Notes: generated by a model from the letters alone, not told the origin. DNA of 64,000 bases from JAVBTT01 sp031556035 (GCA_031556035.1 JAVBTT010000021.1:1-64000), one strand, 5' to 3'; numbered from the stretch's first letter, positions 1 through 8,469 are shown. Translations and numbers: made by a program.

Positions 1-146
1 AAGGCTTTCCCGGAGTGAATCCGTGAAAGCCTTGAATTTCAAACTTTTTCACTCTTGCGGTCAAGCAAGAACCTGCCGCCTCCGGCGTCAGGCTCGACGC
101 GCAAAAGTGAAAAAGGACGGAGGTCGCGGACTTTGTCTTCACTCTG

Positions 147-182
147 ATTTGCAGAAGCTTGCTGAGGCAAGCTTCTGCAAAT
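147..182. repeat. Perfect 16-bp hairpin with a 4-nt loop
   Basis: ATTTGCAGAAGCTTGC (147-162) and its exact reverse complement (167-182) flank the loop TGAG. No T-tract follows on the plus strand, so it is not a classic terminator. It abuts the motif repeated in inverted orientation beyond xylB. Confidence 0.7.
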
Positions 183-211
183 TAATACCGTCAGGGTTTA
201 AACAGGTATTA
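169..211 (+). repeat. Inverted repeat flanking xylB, copy A
   Basis: The stretch CAAATTAATAC..TCAGGGTTTAAACAGGTAT reappears as its reverse complement at 1949-1990 with only a few changes. It contains the palindrome GTTTAAAC. The two copies bracket the xylulokinase gene, as expected for a small repeat family or remnant element ends. Confidence 0.65.
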
Positions 212-242
212 GTATAAGCGGAGGACTCAGGTTGCTGACAAA

Positions 243-271
243 GCCCCCGTTTGTTGCGAGCAAACGGGGGC
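243..271. terminator. GC-rich hairpin, possible terminator
   Basis: An 11-bp perfect stem (GCCCCCGTTTG and its complement) has the loop TTGCGAG. On the minus strand it is followed by TTTGTC, so it could end the xylB transcript, although the U-tract is poor. Confidence 0.4.
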
Positions 272-403
272 AAAATGGAGTGTCGGGGCAAATGTGTAAA
301 TGGAATAACCAGCCAATGATAAGGGGACAATAGAATAGCTTTTACCTGTTGTTAGTCAGTACCGCCTGCTTTAATCAAACGAAAAACTTCCAAAGGAATA
401 GTA

Positions 404-1927
404 TTATAAAGCGCTCAAAGCCCTGAAGCTGTCCTTCAGCGCCGGATACAGAGAGCGGTATATGCTGTGGAGCTGCGCATACCTTTGGCTGTTTTCAGGG
501 ATAGGCTCCTGCGGCGGATTGGTCTTGATTACCGACTGGCAGGCCTCAGGCACCGACTTGAACAAGCCGGCGCCCACGCCGGCAAGGATGGCGACTCCCA
601 GTGCCGGGCCCTCCTTTGATCTGACCGTCCTGACGGGCAGGTCAAATGCGTCAGCCAGCATCTGCCGCCACAGCGGGCTTGTGCCTCCGCCGCCGCACGC
701 CAGCATCTCGCCGGGGGCGACGCCCATATTTCCCAGGACATCCAGACAGTCCCTGAGGGAGTATACGACGCCTTCCATAACGGCGCGGAGCATATCCTGC
801 CTTGTGTGCATACCGGAAAGCCCGATGAAGGCCCCACGGCAGTCCGGATCCAGGTGAGGTGTCCTCTCGCCCATTAGATAAGGAAGATAAAAAAGCCTGT
901 TAGCCCCAATTGGAACCCGCTCCGCCTGAGCGTCCATCAGAACATAGGGATCCCTGCCCATTCCTGCCGCCGCGTCCAGCTCGGCGCGGCAGAAATTATC
1001 CCTGAACCATTTAAGCGACAGCCCCGCCGCCTGGGTTACGCCCATCACATGCCACGCTCCGGGTACGGCGCAGCAGAACGTGTGAACCCTGCCGGACGGA
1101 TCGATTGAAATACTGTCGGTATGGGCAAACACCACACCCGACGTTCCAATGGTAGTAAACGCCTTGCCGTCCATCACAACCCCGGTGCCGACAGCCGCGG
1201 CCGCGTTGTCGCCCGCGCCTCCGACAACCGCCGTTTTTTTGCTTAATCCGGTAAGCCTGGCGGCATGCGCGCATATATAGCCCGTTATCTCGGGGGATTC
1301 GTACACCTTGGCGAGCAGCGCCGGGTCAATGTCGAGCTTTTCAAGCAGCTCCAGCGACCAGCGGCGGTTTGGGACGTCAAGCAGCTGCATGCCCGAGGCG
1401 TCCGAGACCTCGGTCGCGAACTCGCCGGTGAGCCTGTAGCGCAGATAGTCCTTGGGCAGCAGTATATGCCGGCATTTGCTGTAGATGTCCGGCTGGTGCT
1501 TTTTGACCCACAGTATCTTGGAAGCGGTGAAGCCGGTCAGCGCTGGATTGGCGGTTATCTCTATCAGGCGCCCGGCCCCAACTTTCTCGGTCATCTCGGC
1601 GCATTCCGCTCCGGTGCGCTGGTCGCACCAGATTATGCTGGGACGCAGCGTGTTTCCGTCTCCGTCAAGCATCACAAGCCCGTGCATTTGACCGGATATC
1701 CCGATTGCCGCTATGTCATCTGCGGATATACCGCTTTCTGACAGCACACCCTGGATTGTTGCGACAGCCGCGTTCCACCAATCCTCCGGGTTTTGCTCAG
1801 CCCATCCGTTTTGAGGCTGAGACATTCCGTACTCGGCGGAAGACGAACAGACAGGCTCGTACTCCTGCGAATAGAGAACTGTTTTTGTGCCGGAGGTTCC
1901 AAGATCAATCCCAAGCAGATATTTCAT
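404..1927 (-). CDS. xylB: Xylulokinase (FGGY-family carbohydrate kinase)
   Basis: This 507-residue FGGY kinase probably phosphorylates D-xylulose to xylulose 5-phosphate in the cytosol. The N-terminal phosphate loop GIDLGTSGTK is at residues 6-15. QMHG at 80-83 is the sugar-site motif usual in xylulokinases. GGAGDN at about 236-241 supplies the catalytic aspartate (D240). An ACGGGGTS segment near 410 belongs to the C-terminal ATP-binding half. The length is normal for XylB. No xylose isomerase, transporter or regulator is adjacent, so the gene stands alone between non-coding repeat DNA and a surface-sugar pair. Another pentulose could be the substrate. Confidence 0.88.
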   Translation of the reverse strand: MKYLLGIDLGTSGTKTVLYSQEYEPVCSSSAEYGMSQPQNGWAEQNPEDWWNAAVATIQGVLSESGISADDIAAIGISGQMHGLVMLDGDGNTLRPSIIWCDQRTGAECAEMTEKVGAGRLIEITANPALTGFTASKILWVKKHQPDIYSKCRHILLPKDYLRYRLTGEFATEVSDASGMQLLDVPNRRWSLELLEKLDIDPALLAKVYESPEITGYICAHAARLTGLSKKTAVVGGAGDNAAAAVGTGVVMDGKAFTTIGTSGVVFAHTDSISIDPSGRVHTFCCAVPGAWHVMGVTQAAGLSLKWFRDNFCRAELDAAAGMGRDPYVLMDAQAERVPIGANRLFYLPYLMGERTPHLDPDCRGAFIGLSGMHTRQDMLRAVMEGVVYSLRDCLDVLGNMGVAPGEMLACGGGGTSPLWRQMLADAFDLPVRTVRSKEGPALGVAILAGVGAGLFKSVPEACQSVIKTNPPQEPIPENSQRYAQLHSIYRSLYPALKDSFRALSAL

Positions 1928-1948
1928 ATCGCACCCCTTTTAAGACAA

Positions 1949-1990
1949 TTATACCTGTTTAAACCTGATAGTATTAATTTGAAAAAGCTT
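1949..1990 (-). repeat. Inverted repeat flanking xylB, copy B
   Basis: This is the reverse-complement counterpart of 169-211, with the same TTAATAC, TCAGG and GTTTAAACAGGTAT blocks. It is followed by a degenerate version of the hairpin seen perfect in copy A. It lies just upstream of xylB on the minus strand, so it may also hold xylB regulatory signals. Confidence 0.6.
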
Positions 1991-2054
1991 GCAGCAGTGA
2001 GCTATGTAAATTTCTGAACGGAAGGTTTAAACATTGGGTTAGGGTAACATTAGT

Positions 2055-2759
2055 TTAGTATGAAGCGCCATCTGAGGACTTTACGATGGCCGCGACCGTT
2101 TGGAGCATAATGCCGATATCTCTCCAGAAGCTGAATTCTTCAATATAGCGTAAATTGTATTTCATTTTTGCTGGCAAAACGGTATTTACGTATATGTCAA
2201 CCGGATTTTGCGCTCCCACAAGCACGAGATCCTCATCCTTATACCTTATGCTGGCCAGAGAAGTGATACCGGCGGGCATTAAAAGCGTAGCCAGCATTTC
2301 ATTGGTATATTCATCCACATACCTCGGAACCTCAGGCCTTGTTCCAACAAAGCTCATATCTCCGAACAAAACATTTAGAAGCTGGGGCAGCTCGTCAAGA
2401 CGTTTTTTTCGCAGCATAGCGCCAGCCCTTGTAATCCGGTTGTCTCCGGCAGTAGTTATTTGCTGTCCGGTATTGTCCGCCTCGGGAATCATTGTTCTGA
2501 ATTTAAAAATTCTAAATTGCCTTCCGTATTGTGTCACCCTGATCTGCCTGAAAAAGACCGGGCCGCGCGAATCAGTCTTTATAATTATTGCAAGAATGAG
2601 GAGGACAGGGGAGAGAATAATGAGTAGGATTGACGCCGCAACAATATCGAACAGACGCTTTATGAGCAAAGATATTTTTTTTGCCGCCAGAATGTCGTAA
2701 TATTTTTCTACTTCACCCACGCGCAGACCGCCGGGGAGCTTATCCCATGCGCGGAGCAT
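2055..2759 (-). CDS. Bacterial sugar transferase (PglC/WcaJ-like phosphoglycosyl transferase)
   Basis: This 234-residue monotopic phosphoglycosyl transferase should move a sugar phosphate from a UDP-sugar onto undecaprenyl phosphate, starting a surface glycan. KRLFDIVAASILLIILSP at about 34-51 is the re-entrant membrane helix. GPVFFRQIRV, FKFRTM and KKRLDELPQLLNVLFGDMSFVGTRPE are the family hallmarks, with the catalytic Asp-Glu pair in RLDELPQ. Its start overlaps the aminotransferase stop (TAATG), so the two are translated together. The sequence begins with about 30 residues more than minimal PglC. Confidence 0.88.
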   Translation of the reverse strand: MLRAWDKLPGGLRVGEVEKYYDILAAKKISLLIKRLFDIVAASILLIILSPVLLILAIIIKTDSRGPVFFRQIRVTQYGRQFRIFKFRTMIPEADNTGQQITTAGDNRITRAGAMLRKKRLDELPQLLNVLFGDMSFVGTRPEVPRYVDEYTNEMLATLLMPAGITSLASIRYKDEDLVLVGAQNPVDIYVNTVLPAKMKYNLRYIEEFSFWRDIGIMLQTVAAIVKSSDGASY

Positions 2760-3961
2760 TACTTAGAGCTCCCTAATATACGCTTAAGGTTATCTGTAAC
2801 AAACTCCGCATGCTCGTCCGTGAGAAGAGTATGAAGCGGCAGGGTAATTTCATTCTGATACTGAGAAAAGGCGTTGGGGAAATCCTTGATATTAAATCCC
2901 AGGTTTTTATACGCAGTAAACATGGGCAGCGGCTTGTAATGCACGTTACAAGCTATTCCAGCCTCGCCCATTCTCTCTATTACGCCGTTTCGGAATTTTT
3001 CGTCTCTTCCCAGCAGACGGAGCATATAAAGATGCCCGCTTCCGGAAAAATTGTCCCCATAATGCCGCAGTATGGAAAAGCGCTCATTTTCGAACGCACT
3101 GTCGTACATGCCGATAAGCTCACGTCTGCGCGATAGCAAATCGGGGTATCGCTGCAACTGTGCCAGCCCAAGAGCGGCCATGATGTCGGTCATGTTGCAT
3201 TTATAGTATGTACCTATGATATCGTATTCCCAATCCCCACATCTGGATTTTGCAAGAGCGTCCTTGTTTTGCCCGTGCAGGGAGAGCAGCATGAGCTTGC
3301 GGTATATCTCGTCGTCACTTACTCCTGGAATGGTTTTCCAAGTAGCCGCTCCGCCCTCGGAGGTTGTGAGGTTTTTGACTGCGTGAAATGAAAAGCAGGA
3401 AAAATCCGCGATTTCTCCGCTCATCCTGCCCGAACGGGACGCGCCAAAGGAATGAGCGGTGTCCCCCAATACGGCTATTCTTCCCAAAGCTTCCTGAAGC
3501 CCTCCTCTTGGTTTGAAAAGGTGCCTGGCTGTTTCGGCAATTCCCAGTATTCTGTCATAATCACATACTACGCCCGCTATGTCAATTGGGATGATGGCCT
3601 TGGTCTTATCCGTTATGGCGGCCTCAAGAGCGTCATAATCCATTTCATAGCTTCCGGGTGCCGTGTCAATTAATACGGGAGTGGCTCCAACGTGATATAT
3701 TATGCTGCATGAGGCTGTGTATGTATATGGTGATGTAATGACTTCGTCGCCCGGGCCGATATCGAAAAGCCTTAAAACAAGTTCAGCGGCGGCGGTCTGT
3801 GAGGCCAGGCACACCGCCTTTTTAGTATTACAGTATAAAGCAACTGCCTCTTCAAGTTTTTTAGTTTTCGGGCCTGTGGTAATCCAGCCCGAACGAAGAA
3901 CCTCAGAGACCTCTTTGATTTCTAGCTCACTTATGTCAGGAGGGGAAAAGGGGATTTTCAT
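2759..3961 (-). CDS. DegT/DnrJ/EryC1/StrS family PLP aminotransferase
   Basis: This is a sugar aminotransferase that converts a 4-keto (or 3-keto) nucleotide sugar to the amino sugar. The family pattern is clear: GWITTGPKTKKLEEAVA near the start, SQTAAAELVLRLFDIGPGDEV, DTAHSFGASRSG, and the PLP lysine in FHAVKNLTTSEGG. A GTG or ATG four codons upstream (3973) is possible. The ATG at 3961 has TGAGG six bases ahead and begins the usual MKIPFSPPDI. It is co-transcribed with the phosphoglycosyl transferase, a pairing typical of PglE-PglC-like surface glycan loci, here without the dehydratase or acetyltransferase. Confidence 0.85.
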   Translation of the reverse strand: MKIPFSPPDISELEIKEVSEVLRSGWITTGPKTKKLEEAVALYCNTKKAVCLASQTAAAELVLRLFDIGPGDEVITSPYTYTASCSIIYHVGATPVLIDTAPGSYEMDYDALEAAITDKTKAIIPIDIAGVVCDYDRILGIAETARHLFKPRGGLQEALGRIAVLGDTAHSFGASRSGRMSGEIADFSCFSFHAVKNLTTSEGGAATWKTIPGVSDDEIYRKLMLLSLHGQNKDALAKSRCGDWEYDIIGTYYKCNMTDIMAALGLAQLQRYPDLLSRRRELIGMYDSAFENERFSILRHYGDNFSGSGHLYMLRLLGRDEKFRNGVIERMGEAGIACNVHYKPLPMFTAYKNLGFNIKDFPNAFSQYQNEITLPLHTLLTDEHAEFVTDNLKRILGSSK

Positions 3962-4007
3962 AAAAAACCTCATTTTAATTTATTTGGAGGACTTAAAGAA
4001 ATAATTA

Positions 4008-4130
4008 CAGGCTGCTGACAAACTATTCCCGACCCGAAGCCCTCGCACAGGGCGAGTTGTCAGAGTCAGTATTTTGCAGCCGTTTTACGCAGTAACAACG
4101 GGAAAAAATTCTGAATCCGCTGGTCGGGAA
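4008..4130. repeat. Dyad element upstream of the aminotransferase
   Basis: TTCCCGACC at 4026-4034 pairs exactly with GGTCGGGAA at 4122-4130. A small GCCCTCGCACAGGGC hairpin lies inside. The preceding CAGGCTGCTGACAAA (4008-4022) matches CAGGTTGCTGACAAA at 228-242 except for one base, so this may be a repeat family. No protein gene lies between 3962 and 4236. Confidence 0.45.
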
Positions 4131-4236
4131 GGGGTTGAGAAGCGCTACTATGGCTTTGTCTATAGCCTGATAATTACAAAGGTATTATAACATATATCGC
4201 GCAGGTGAGCCGAACATTAAATTATACCAAGGCATT

Positions 4237-4602
4237 TTACCGCGTTTTGTCCGTATCGTTCCGTTTTACCAAAACCAGCCTATAGGGTTTATTTGTCTTC
4301 ATGCAGGTCATAATAACGTTCAGCGATCCGCGCGAGGAACCGTCCCAAAGCACAAGCACGAAATCCGCCCGCGCGACTATGCTTGAATTGCGAATAATCG
4401 GGGCTGCCTTGTCAAAGGTGTCGTAGTCGGGGCGAATTACAGTCAGAAGCAGATTGTTTTCAGAGGCGTAGCGTTCGGCCATGGTATCCACGCCTTTCGC
4501 GCCACCGCTGATTATTTCGCTGCACCCCGGGGGAATATTCTGCCCGATCATATTGTAACATCTTTCATCAAGAGATCTTGAGCCGATAACTGCTACTTTC
4601 AA
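4237..4602 (-). CDS. Small stand-alone SLOG-fold protein (DprA/DUF2493-like)
   Basis: A 121-residue protein that begins directly with the Rossmann-like strand KVAVIGSRSL. It continues with ISGGAKGVDTMAERYA (the SLOG GGAxGvD nucleotide-binding signature), RNSSIVARADFVLVLWDG and SRGSLNVIMTC. These are the core motifs of the LOG/DprA superfamily, which binds nucleotides or single-stranded DNA. I chose the TTG at 4602 because GGGTGAT lies six bases ahead and the fold starts there. An upstream TTG at 4671 would add 23 residues of no family character. It is too short for DprA, and the ligand is unknown. Confidence 0.7.
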   Translation of the reverse strand: MKVAVIGSRSLDERCYNMIGQNIPPGCSEIISGGAKGVDTMAERYASENNLLLTVIRPDYDTFDKAAPIIRNSSIVARADFVLVLWDGSSRGSLNVIMTCMKTNKPYRLVLVKRNDTDKTR

Positions 4603-4891
4603 AATATAATCACCCAAAGCATCATTTGCAGTGTCAGTGGAAAGCTGGAAAAATAATAGTTTTTTTATCAAAATATTGTTGCGTGGAGAGAACGACGCCC
4701 GATAGACTGGGGAAATTCATTTTTTTACAAGGATACGCTGCCGTGATTTGGGCGCGAAAGTGTCGAGTGACGTGGCGATAATCATGGCATATTAATACCA
4801 CTGTCCCGCAAGTGCGGACGGAAGAGCCTGGAAGCCCCGGCGGACCTTCAGGAGCTTATTTTTTTGATCGCCGGAGAAAAGAGAACATCAT

Positions 4892-5938
4892 ATGAAAGTT
4901 AAAACTAAAACAATTGGAATCATTATTTGCCTTGCGCTGCTTTTAAATATAACCGCTCTTGCCGCCGAGATGCCTGCCGAGATTATTCCCGTTGGACATA
5001 CGATGGGAATTAAGGTATACACCGAGGGGGTGTTGATTATAGGCACCGCGCCTGTACTCACCGCGGAGGGAGAAAAGGATCCGGCAGGTCTCGCGGGGCT
5101 TGCCAAGGGGGATGTCATCACTCATATAGAGGATAAGCCCATACTGTCGGCAAAAGAGATGCAAAATGCTATAAGAAATTCCGAAGGCCGTGAGTTGCTG
5201 ATAAGGATACGACGGGATAATAAGACTGAGGAGCTCCGCGCTGAAGCTGTGAAAAGCGCGACAGACGGAGAACTCAAATTGGGCGTATGGATTAGAGACA
5301 GTATGGCCGGAATTGGAACCATAACGTTTTATGACCCGAAAACTCAACTGTTCGGAGCGCTCGGACATGGGGTGAACGACTCACAGACGGGGGGACTGCT
5401 TGAGATAAGCGCGGGACAAATTGTCCATTCTGTAGTGGTTGACGTAATGCCGGGGCAGAGCGGGGCCCCGGGCGAATTGCGCGGGCAGTTCGATTCTCAG
5501 TGCGATGGAGGGGAGCTTCTTGACAACACGAATAACGGCGTGTTTGGCATTTTGAAAGGTAAAAGCGTACTAGGCGAAAAATTGAGGGCCCCTATGCCGG
5601 TTGGCGCCCCGGAGGAGCTGAAGACGGGCAGGGCCACGATACTGAGCAATGTGCAGGGAAATGAAATTGAGGAATTTGATATTGAAATAACCAAAATCAT
5701 CAGCGAAAATGGAAACGCCAAAAATTTTATGATAAAAGTCATCGACGATCGGCTGATTGGCATCACTGGAGGCATTGTCCAAGGGATGAGCGGTAGTCCT
5801 GTAATACAGGACGGGAAAATTATGGGAGCAGTAACACATGTGCTAATAAACGATCCCAGGCGCGGATACGGCATATTTATTCACAGCATGATTAATGACG
5901 GTATGAAAAGTTTAAAAATGAGTAAAAAAGTTGCATAA
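4892..5938 (+). CDS. spoIVB: SpoIVB sporulation signalling serine protease (S55)
   Basis: A 348-residue protease secreted from the forespore that triggers SpoIVFB and pro-sigma-K processing in the mother cell. An uncleaved signal/anchor helix spans residues 8-24. A PDZ domain (about 40-125) includes the segment GLAKGDVITHIEDKP. The S55 peptidase domain follows, with His159 in GALGHGVND, the PGQSGAPGELRG loop near 187-198, and the catalytic serine in GMSGSPVIQDG (Ser300 by alignment to GxSGxP). Length is slightly below the B. subtilis protein. It lies 289 bases upstream of spo0A, the classical pair. A sigma-G promoter is expected but I could not read one confidently. Confidence 0.95.
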   Translation: MKVKTKTIGIIICLALLLNITALAAEMPAEIIPVGHTMGIKVYTEGVLIIGTAPVLTAEGEKDPAGLAGLAKGDVITHIEDKPILSAKEMQNAIRNSEGRELLIRIRRDNKTEELRAEAVKSATDGELKLGVWIRDSMAGIGTITFYDPKTQLFGALGHGVNDSQTGGLLEISAGQIVHSVVVDVMPGQSGAPGELRGQFDSQCDGGELLDNTNNGVFGILKGKSVLGEKLRAPMPVGAPEELKTGRATILSNVQGNEIEEFDIEITKIISENGNAKNFMIKVIDDRLIGITGGIVQGMSGSPVIQDGKIMGAVTHVLINDPRRGYGIFIHSMINDGMKSLKMSKKVA

Positions 5939-6027
5939 AAGTGCTTTTGTGTGCCGATCCTGTTGCGGGAAATATAGGGAAAATACACTGAAACGCTAAA
6001 ATGTCTGATATAATGCGATGCTTTAAA

Positions 6028-6115
6028 TCGACACAATACAGCAAGATATTGTTGGATGCGGCACGACATTCATACAATATATTGGAACAGTGCAAATATT
6101 GAGTAAAATTGTCGA
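6028..6115. promoter_or_regulatory. Two candidate 0A boxes upstream of spo0A
   Basis: TCGACA at 6028-6033 (minus-strand TGTCGA) and TTGTCGA at 6109-6115 carry the Spo0A~P-box core TGTCGA, each about 7 of 9 to the B. subtilis consensus. spo0A autoregulation is known in Bacillus. A short degenerate site like this can arise by chance. No clean -35/-10 pair was found in the 289-base gap, although TATAAT occurs at 6009-6014. Confidence 0.35.
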
Positions 6116-6227
6116 GAGAAAAATGGCAAAAAAAGCAATCCTTCTATTGCAAAAACATTTTCTTTGTGTTATTTTATACTCAGATGCATAGATAATAAAA
6201 AGGGGAGCATGAAATGGAGGTATTGGA

Positions 6228-7010
6228 GTGGAGAATGGCAAAAGGATATTAATTGCTGACGGAAACTCGGATTTCAGGGCGCTTTTGACCGATGCTCTGG
6301 AGGGGTACCCGGGGATAGAAATATCGGGGACCTCGTCTGATGGGTACGAAACCGTGGACCTGATTTCGACGCTTGAACCTGATGTGGTTCTGATGGATAT
6401 CGTTTTGCCGGGGCTTGACGGATTTGGGGTCATGAAAGCGGTAAATGCGATGAGCCTGAAGATGAGGCCGGCCTTTATTGTTCTCTCGTGCTTCGCGACA
6501 GACGCGGTAACAGCCGAGGCGGCGGCGCTGGGGGCGCAATATTTCATGGTAAAGCCCTTTGATATCTCCGCCCTGATAGACAGGCTTAATCTTACCGGTC
6601 CAAGCAGACAGAAGGGATTCCCGCTCCCGCCCCAGAAAGCGTCGCGTATGGAAATTGACCTTGAGGCGAGAGTTACGGCAATCATACACGAGATTGGAGT
6701 GCCGGCTCATATTAAGGGCTATCAGTACCTCAGAGAGGCTATCATGGTAGCGGTGAGAGACCGTGAGGCGGTCGGCGCAATAACAAAGGTGCTCTATCCG
6801 ACGGTTGCAAAAACATTTGCTACAACCGCATCGCGTGTAGAGAGAGCGATCAGGCATGCGATTGAGGTCGCCTGGGACAGGGGAGATCTTGAAACACTCC
6901 AAAAGTTTTTCGGATACACTGTAAGCAACGTAAAAGGGAAACCAACAAACTCTGAATTTATCGCCATGATAGCCGACAGGCTTCAGCTCCAGCTCAAGGC
7001 GGGAGCATAG
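6228..7010 (+). CDS. spo0A: Sporulation master regulator Spo0A
   Basis: A 260-residue response regulator that commits the cell to sporulation. The receiver domain (1-125) has the phospho-acceptor Asp57 in LMDIVLPGLDG and Lys109 in MVKPFD. The C-terminal Spo0A DNA-binding domain (about 150-260) has the characteristic IGVPAHIKGYQYLREAI and a recognition helix in SRVERAIRHAIEVAW. The start is GTG with GGAGG seven bases upstream. One oddity stands out: the acidic pocket, normally two adjacent acidic residues (ADDN in B. subtilis), reads ADGN here, with Asp11 followed by Gly12. A strong hairpin terminator follows. Confidence 0.97.
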   Translation: MENGKRILIADGNSDFRALLTDALEGYPGIEISGTSSDGYETVDLISTLEPDVVLMDIVLPGLDGFGVMKAVNAMSLKMRPAFIVLSCFATDAVTAEAAALGAQYFMVKPFDISALIDRLNLTGPSRQKGFPLPPQKASRMEIDLEARVTAIIHEIGVPAHIKGYQYLREAIMVAVRDREAVGAITKVLYPTVAKTFATTASRVERAIRHAIEVAWDRGDLETLQKFFGYTVSNVKGKPTNSEFIAMIADRLQLQLKAGA

Positions 7011-7054
7011 TGCCGGAATGTCGGGAGACAGGCGGTTGGTTGGGTAAGACATAA

Positions 7055-7085
7055 GGCAGGCAGCTGGGTACGCTGTCTGCCTTTT
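7055..7085 (+). terminator. Rho-independent terminator after spo0A
   Basis: GGCAGGCAGC (7055-7064) pairs with GCTGTCTGCC (7072-7081) with one G-U pair, followed by TTTT. It also separates spo0A from the convergent glycosyltransferase. Confidence 0.8.
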
Positions 7086-7218
7086 GGCTTCATAATATCA
7101 TGTTTATTGGTTCTAGTAAATATTTAATTTGAAATATTGAGGTGCCAATTATTTTTTTGCGCGTTCAGCGTGGAAGAAAGCGCCGCAGACGCAGCCGCGA
7201 AGCGTTTTGATTAGCTTT

Positions 7219-8469
7219 TCAGATATTCTCCAGCGAGACGCGCCCTGTGTGCTTTATTTCCACCCATTTCGTGGTCTTTTTAAACAGCGAGGCGGTCTGG
7301 AGCGGGAGCCAGGAGAAGGTGAACAGGGCATATGTAAACACGCTTTTCAGCATCCGCATGTTGAGTTTCCGGCTGGTAGCTGCGATTATAGCGGCTAGAA
7401 GGGTGCTTCCTATGTAATAGGATAATATTGGGACTGCAGACGCGAGTATAAGCGCGGAAGGCGCAGGTGTTTTCAGGGCTGGGTAGAGCAGGCCGGTCAT
7501 AAGGGGTATCAGTGACAATGCCTGCACAAATGGACTCAGCATAAACACGAGGGAGTCGAACACCAACGCGCTTTTCCCTCCGCGCAGATTTTTGACAAGC
7601 GAGGGCATCATATGCCTTGATGCCTGCATTATGCCACTGCACCACCGCTTGCGCTGCGTAAGGGAAAGCCTGAAGGAGACGGGTTCTTCGTCATAGGCTA
7701 TTGCCTCGGGCACCCAGGCTACTCTCTCTCCGGCGAGGGCGCACTGCGCTGAAAACTCCGCGTCCTCGGCAATTGTCTCAGTTCCCCAACCTCCGGATTT
7801 TTCAAGCACTTCCCGATGAACGGCGAAGGCAGTGCCGATCAGCTTGGCGGAGAGCCCGCAGGCAGCTCTCGCTCTGTTGTAAAATATATTGAACATGTCG
7901 AAATATATAGAATAGCATCCGGACACCCACGAATCATATCTGTTCATAGCCTCTGTACGGCCTTTCGCAACCCGTGCGCCCGCGCAGAAGGCGTAGTTGA
8001 TTTCAGCGAGAAAACGGCAGTCGGCGATATTGTCCGCGTCGAATACGCAAAAAGCGTCGTAATCATATGGCTTGTCCATCAATATCTCAAAGGATTGCTT
8101 GAGCGCGTCCCCCTTGCACCTCACAACGCGCTGACAACTTATTATACAAGCCCCCGCTGACTTGGCGATCTGCTCGGTATTGTCGGAGCAGTTGTTGGGT
8201 ACAACATAGATATCAAACAGCTCGCGCGGGTAATCCTGGGCTCTCAGGCTTTCCACCAGATTCCCGATGACCTTGGCCTCGTTTCTGGCTGGGATCACTA
8301 TCGCAAACTTACAGGACGGGGCGGCTTGTGGAAAGGCTCTGGGCTTTTTCAGACAAAATATAGCTATTGCAACGAAGTACACGCTGAAGAAAAGACTCAA
8401 TGTCTTTATGATCAGCGCTATAGCGGGAATAAGCTCCTCAATGTACACGTTTCGACGCTCCTCTCGCAT
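7219..8469 (-). CDS. Processive family 2 glycosyltransferase, membrane
   Basis: A 416-residue membrane GT2 of the cellulose/chitin/hyaluronan-synthase type. An N-terminal transmembrane helix (about 14-40) precedes the GT-A domain. That domain has VIPARNEAKVIGNLVESL, the DAD metal motif in VFDADN, the catalytic EDAEF, and QRKRW, the QxxRW motif of processive enzymes. C-terminal membrane helices follow from about residue 300 to 400. It likely polymerises an activated sugar, perhaps GlcNAc, through the membrane. The nearest biosynthetic neighbour is glmS, divergently transcribed, which makes glucosamine 6-phosphate. Substrate and product are not determined by sequence alone. Confidence 0.82.
   Translation of the reverse strand: MREERRNVYIEELIPAIALIIKTLSLFFSVYFVAIAIFCLKKPRAFPQAAPSCKFAIVIPARNEAKVIGNLVESLRAQDYPRELFDIYVVPNNCSDNTEQIAKSAGACIISCQRVVRCKGDALKQSFEILMDKPYDYDAFCVFDADNIADCRFLAEINYAFCAGARVAKGRTEAMNRYDSWVSGCYSIYFDMFNIFYNRARAACGLSAKLIGTAFAVHREVLEKSGGWGTETIAEDAEFSAQCALAGERVAWVPEAIAYDEEPVSFRLSLTQRKRWCSGIMQASRHMMPSLVKNLRGGKSALVFDSLVFMLSPFVQALSLIPLMTGLLYPALKTPAPSALILASAVPILSYYIGSTLLAAIIAATSRKLNMRMLKSVFTYALFTFSWLPLQTASLFKKTTKWVEIKHTGRVSLENI

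Larger units (their letters stand above)
1..403. other. Non-coding region of nested hairpins downstream of xylB
   Basis: No believable protein gene lies here; the open frames have no family signature. Instead the DNA is full of inverted repeats. Bases 1-9 pair with 25-33, with an inner 11-14/20-23 stem. Bases 44-59 pair with 100-115 with one mismatch, and enclose a 72-80/84-92 stem. Bases 147-162 pair perfectly with 167-182, and 243-253 pair with 261-271. It could be a structured RNA, a decayed mobile element or the tail of a larger element cut by the window edge. No family is recognised. Confidence 0.5.

Noticed and set aside
4787..4793. Sigma-G-like promoter before spoIVB
   Set aside because: The CATATTA -10 is close, but no matching -35 at a suitable distance was found.
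6209..6259. A 16-codon leader ORF overlapping the spo0A start
   Set aside because: The ATG lies only one base from AGGGGAG, too close; the GGAGG before GTG 6228 is well placed.
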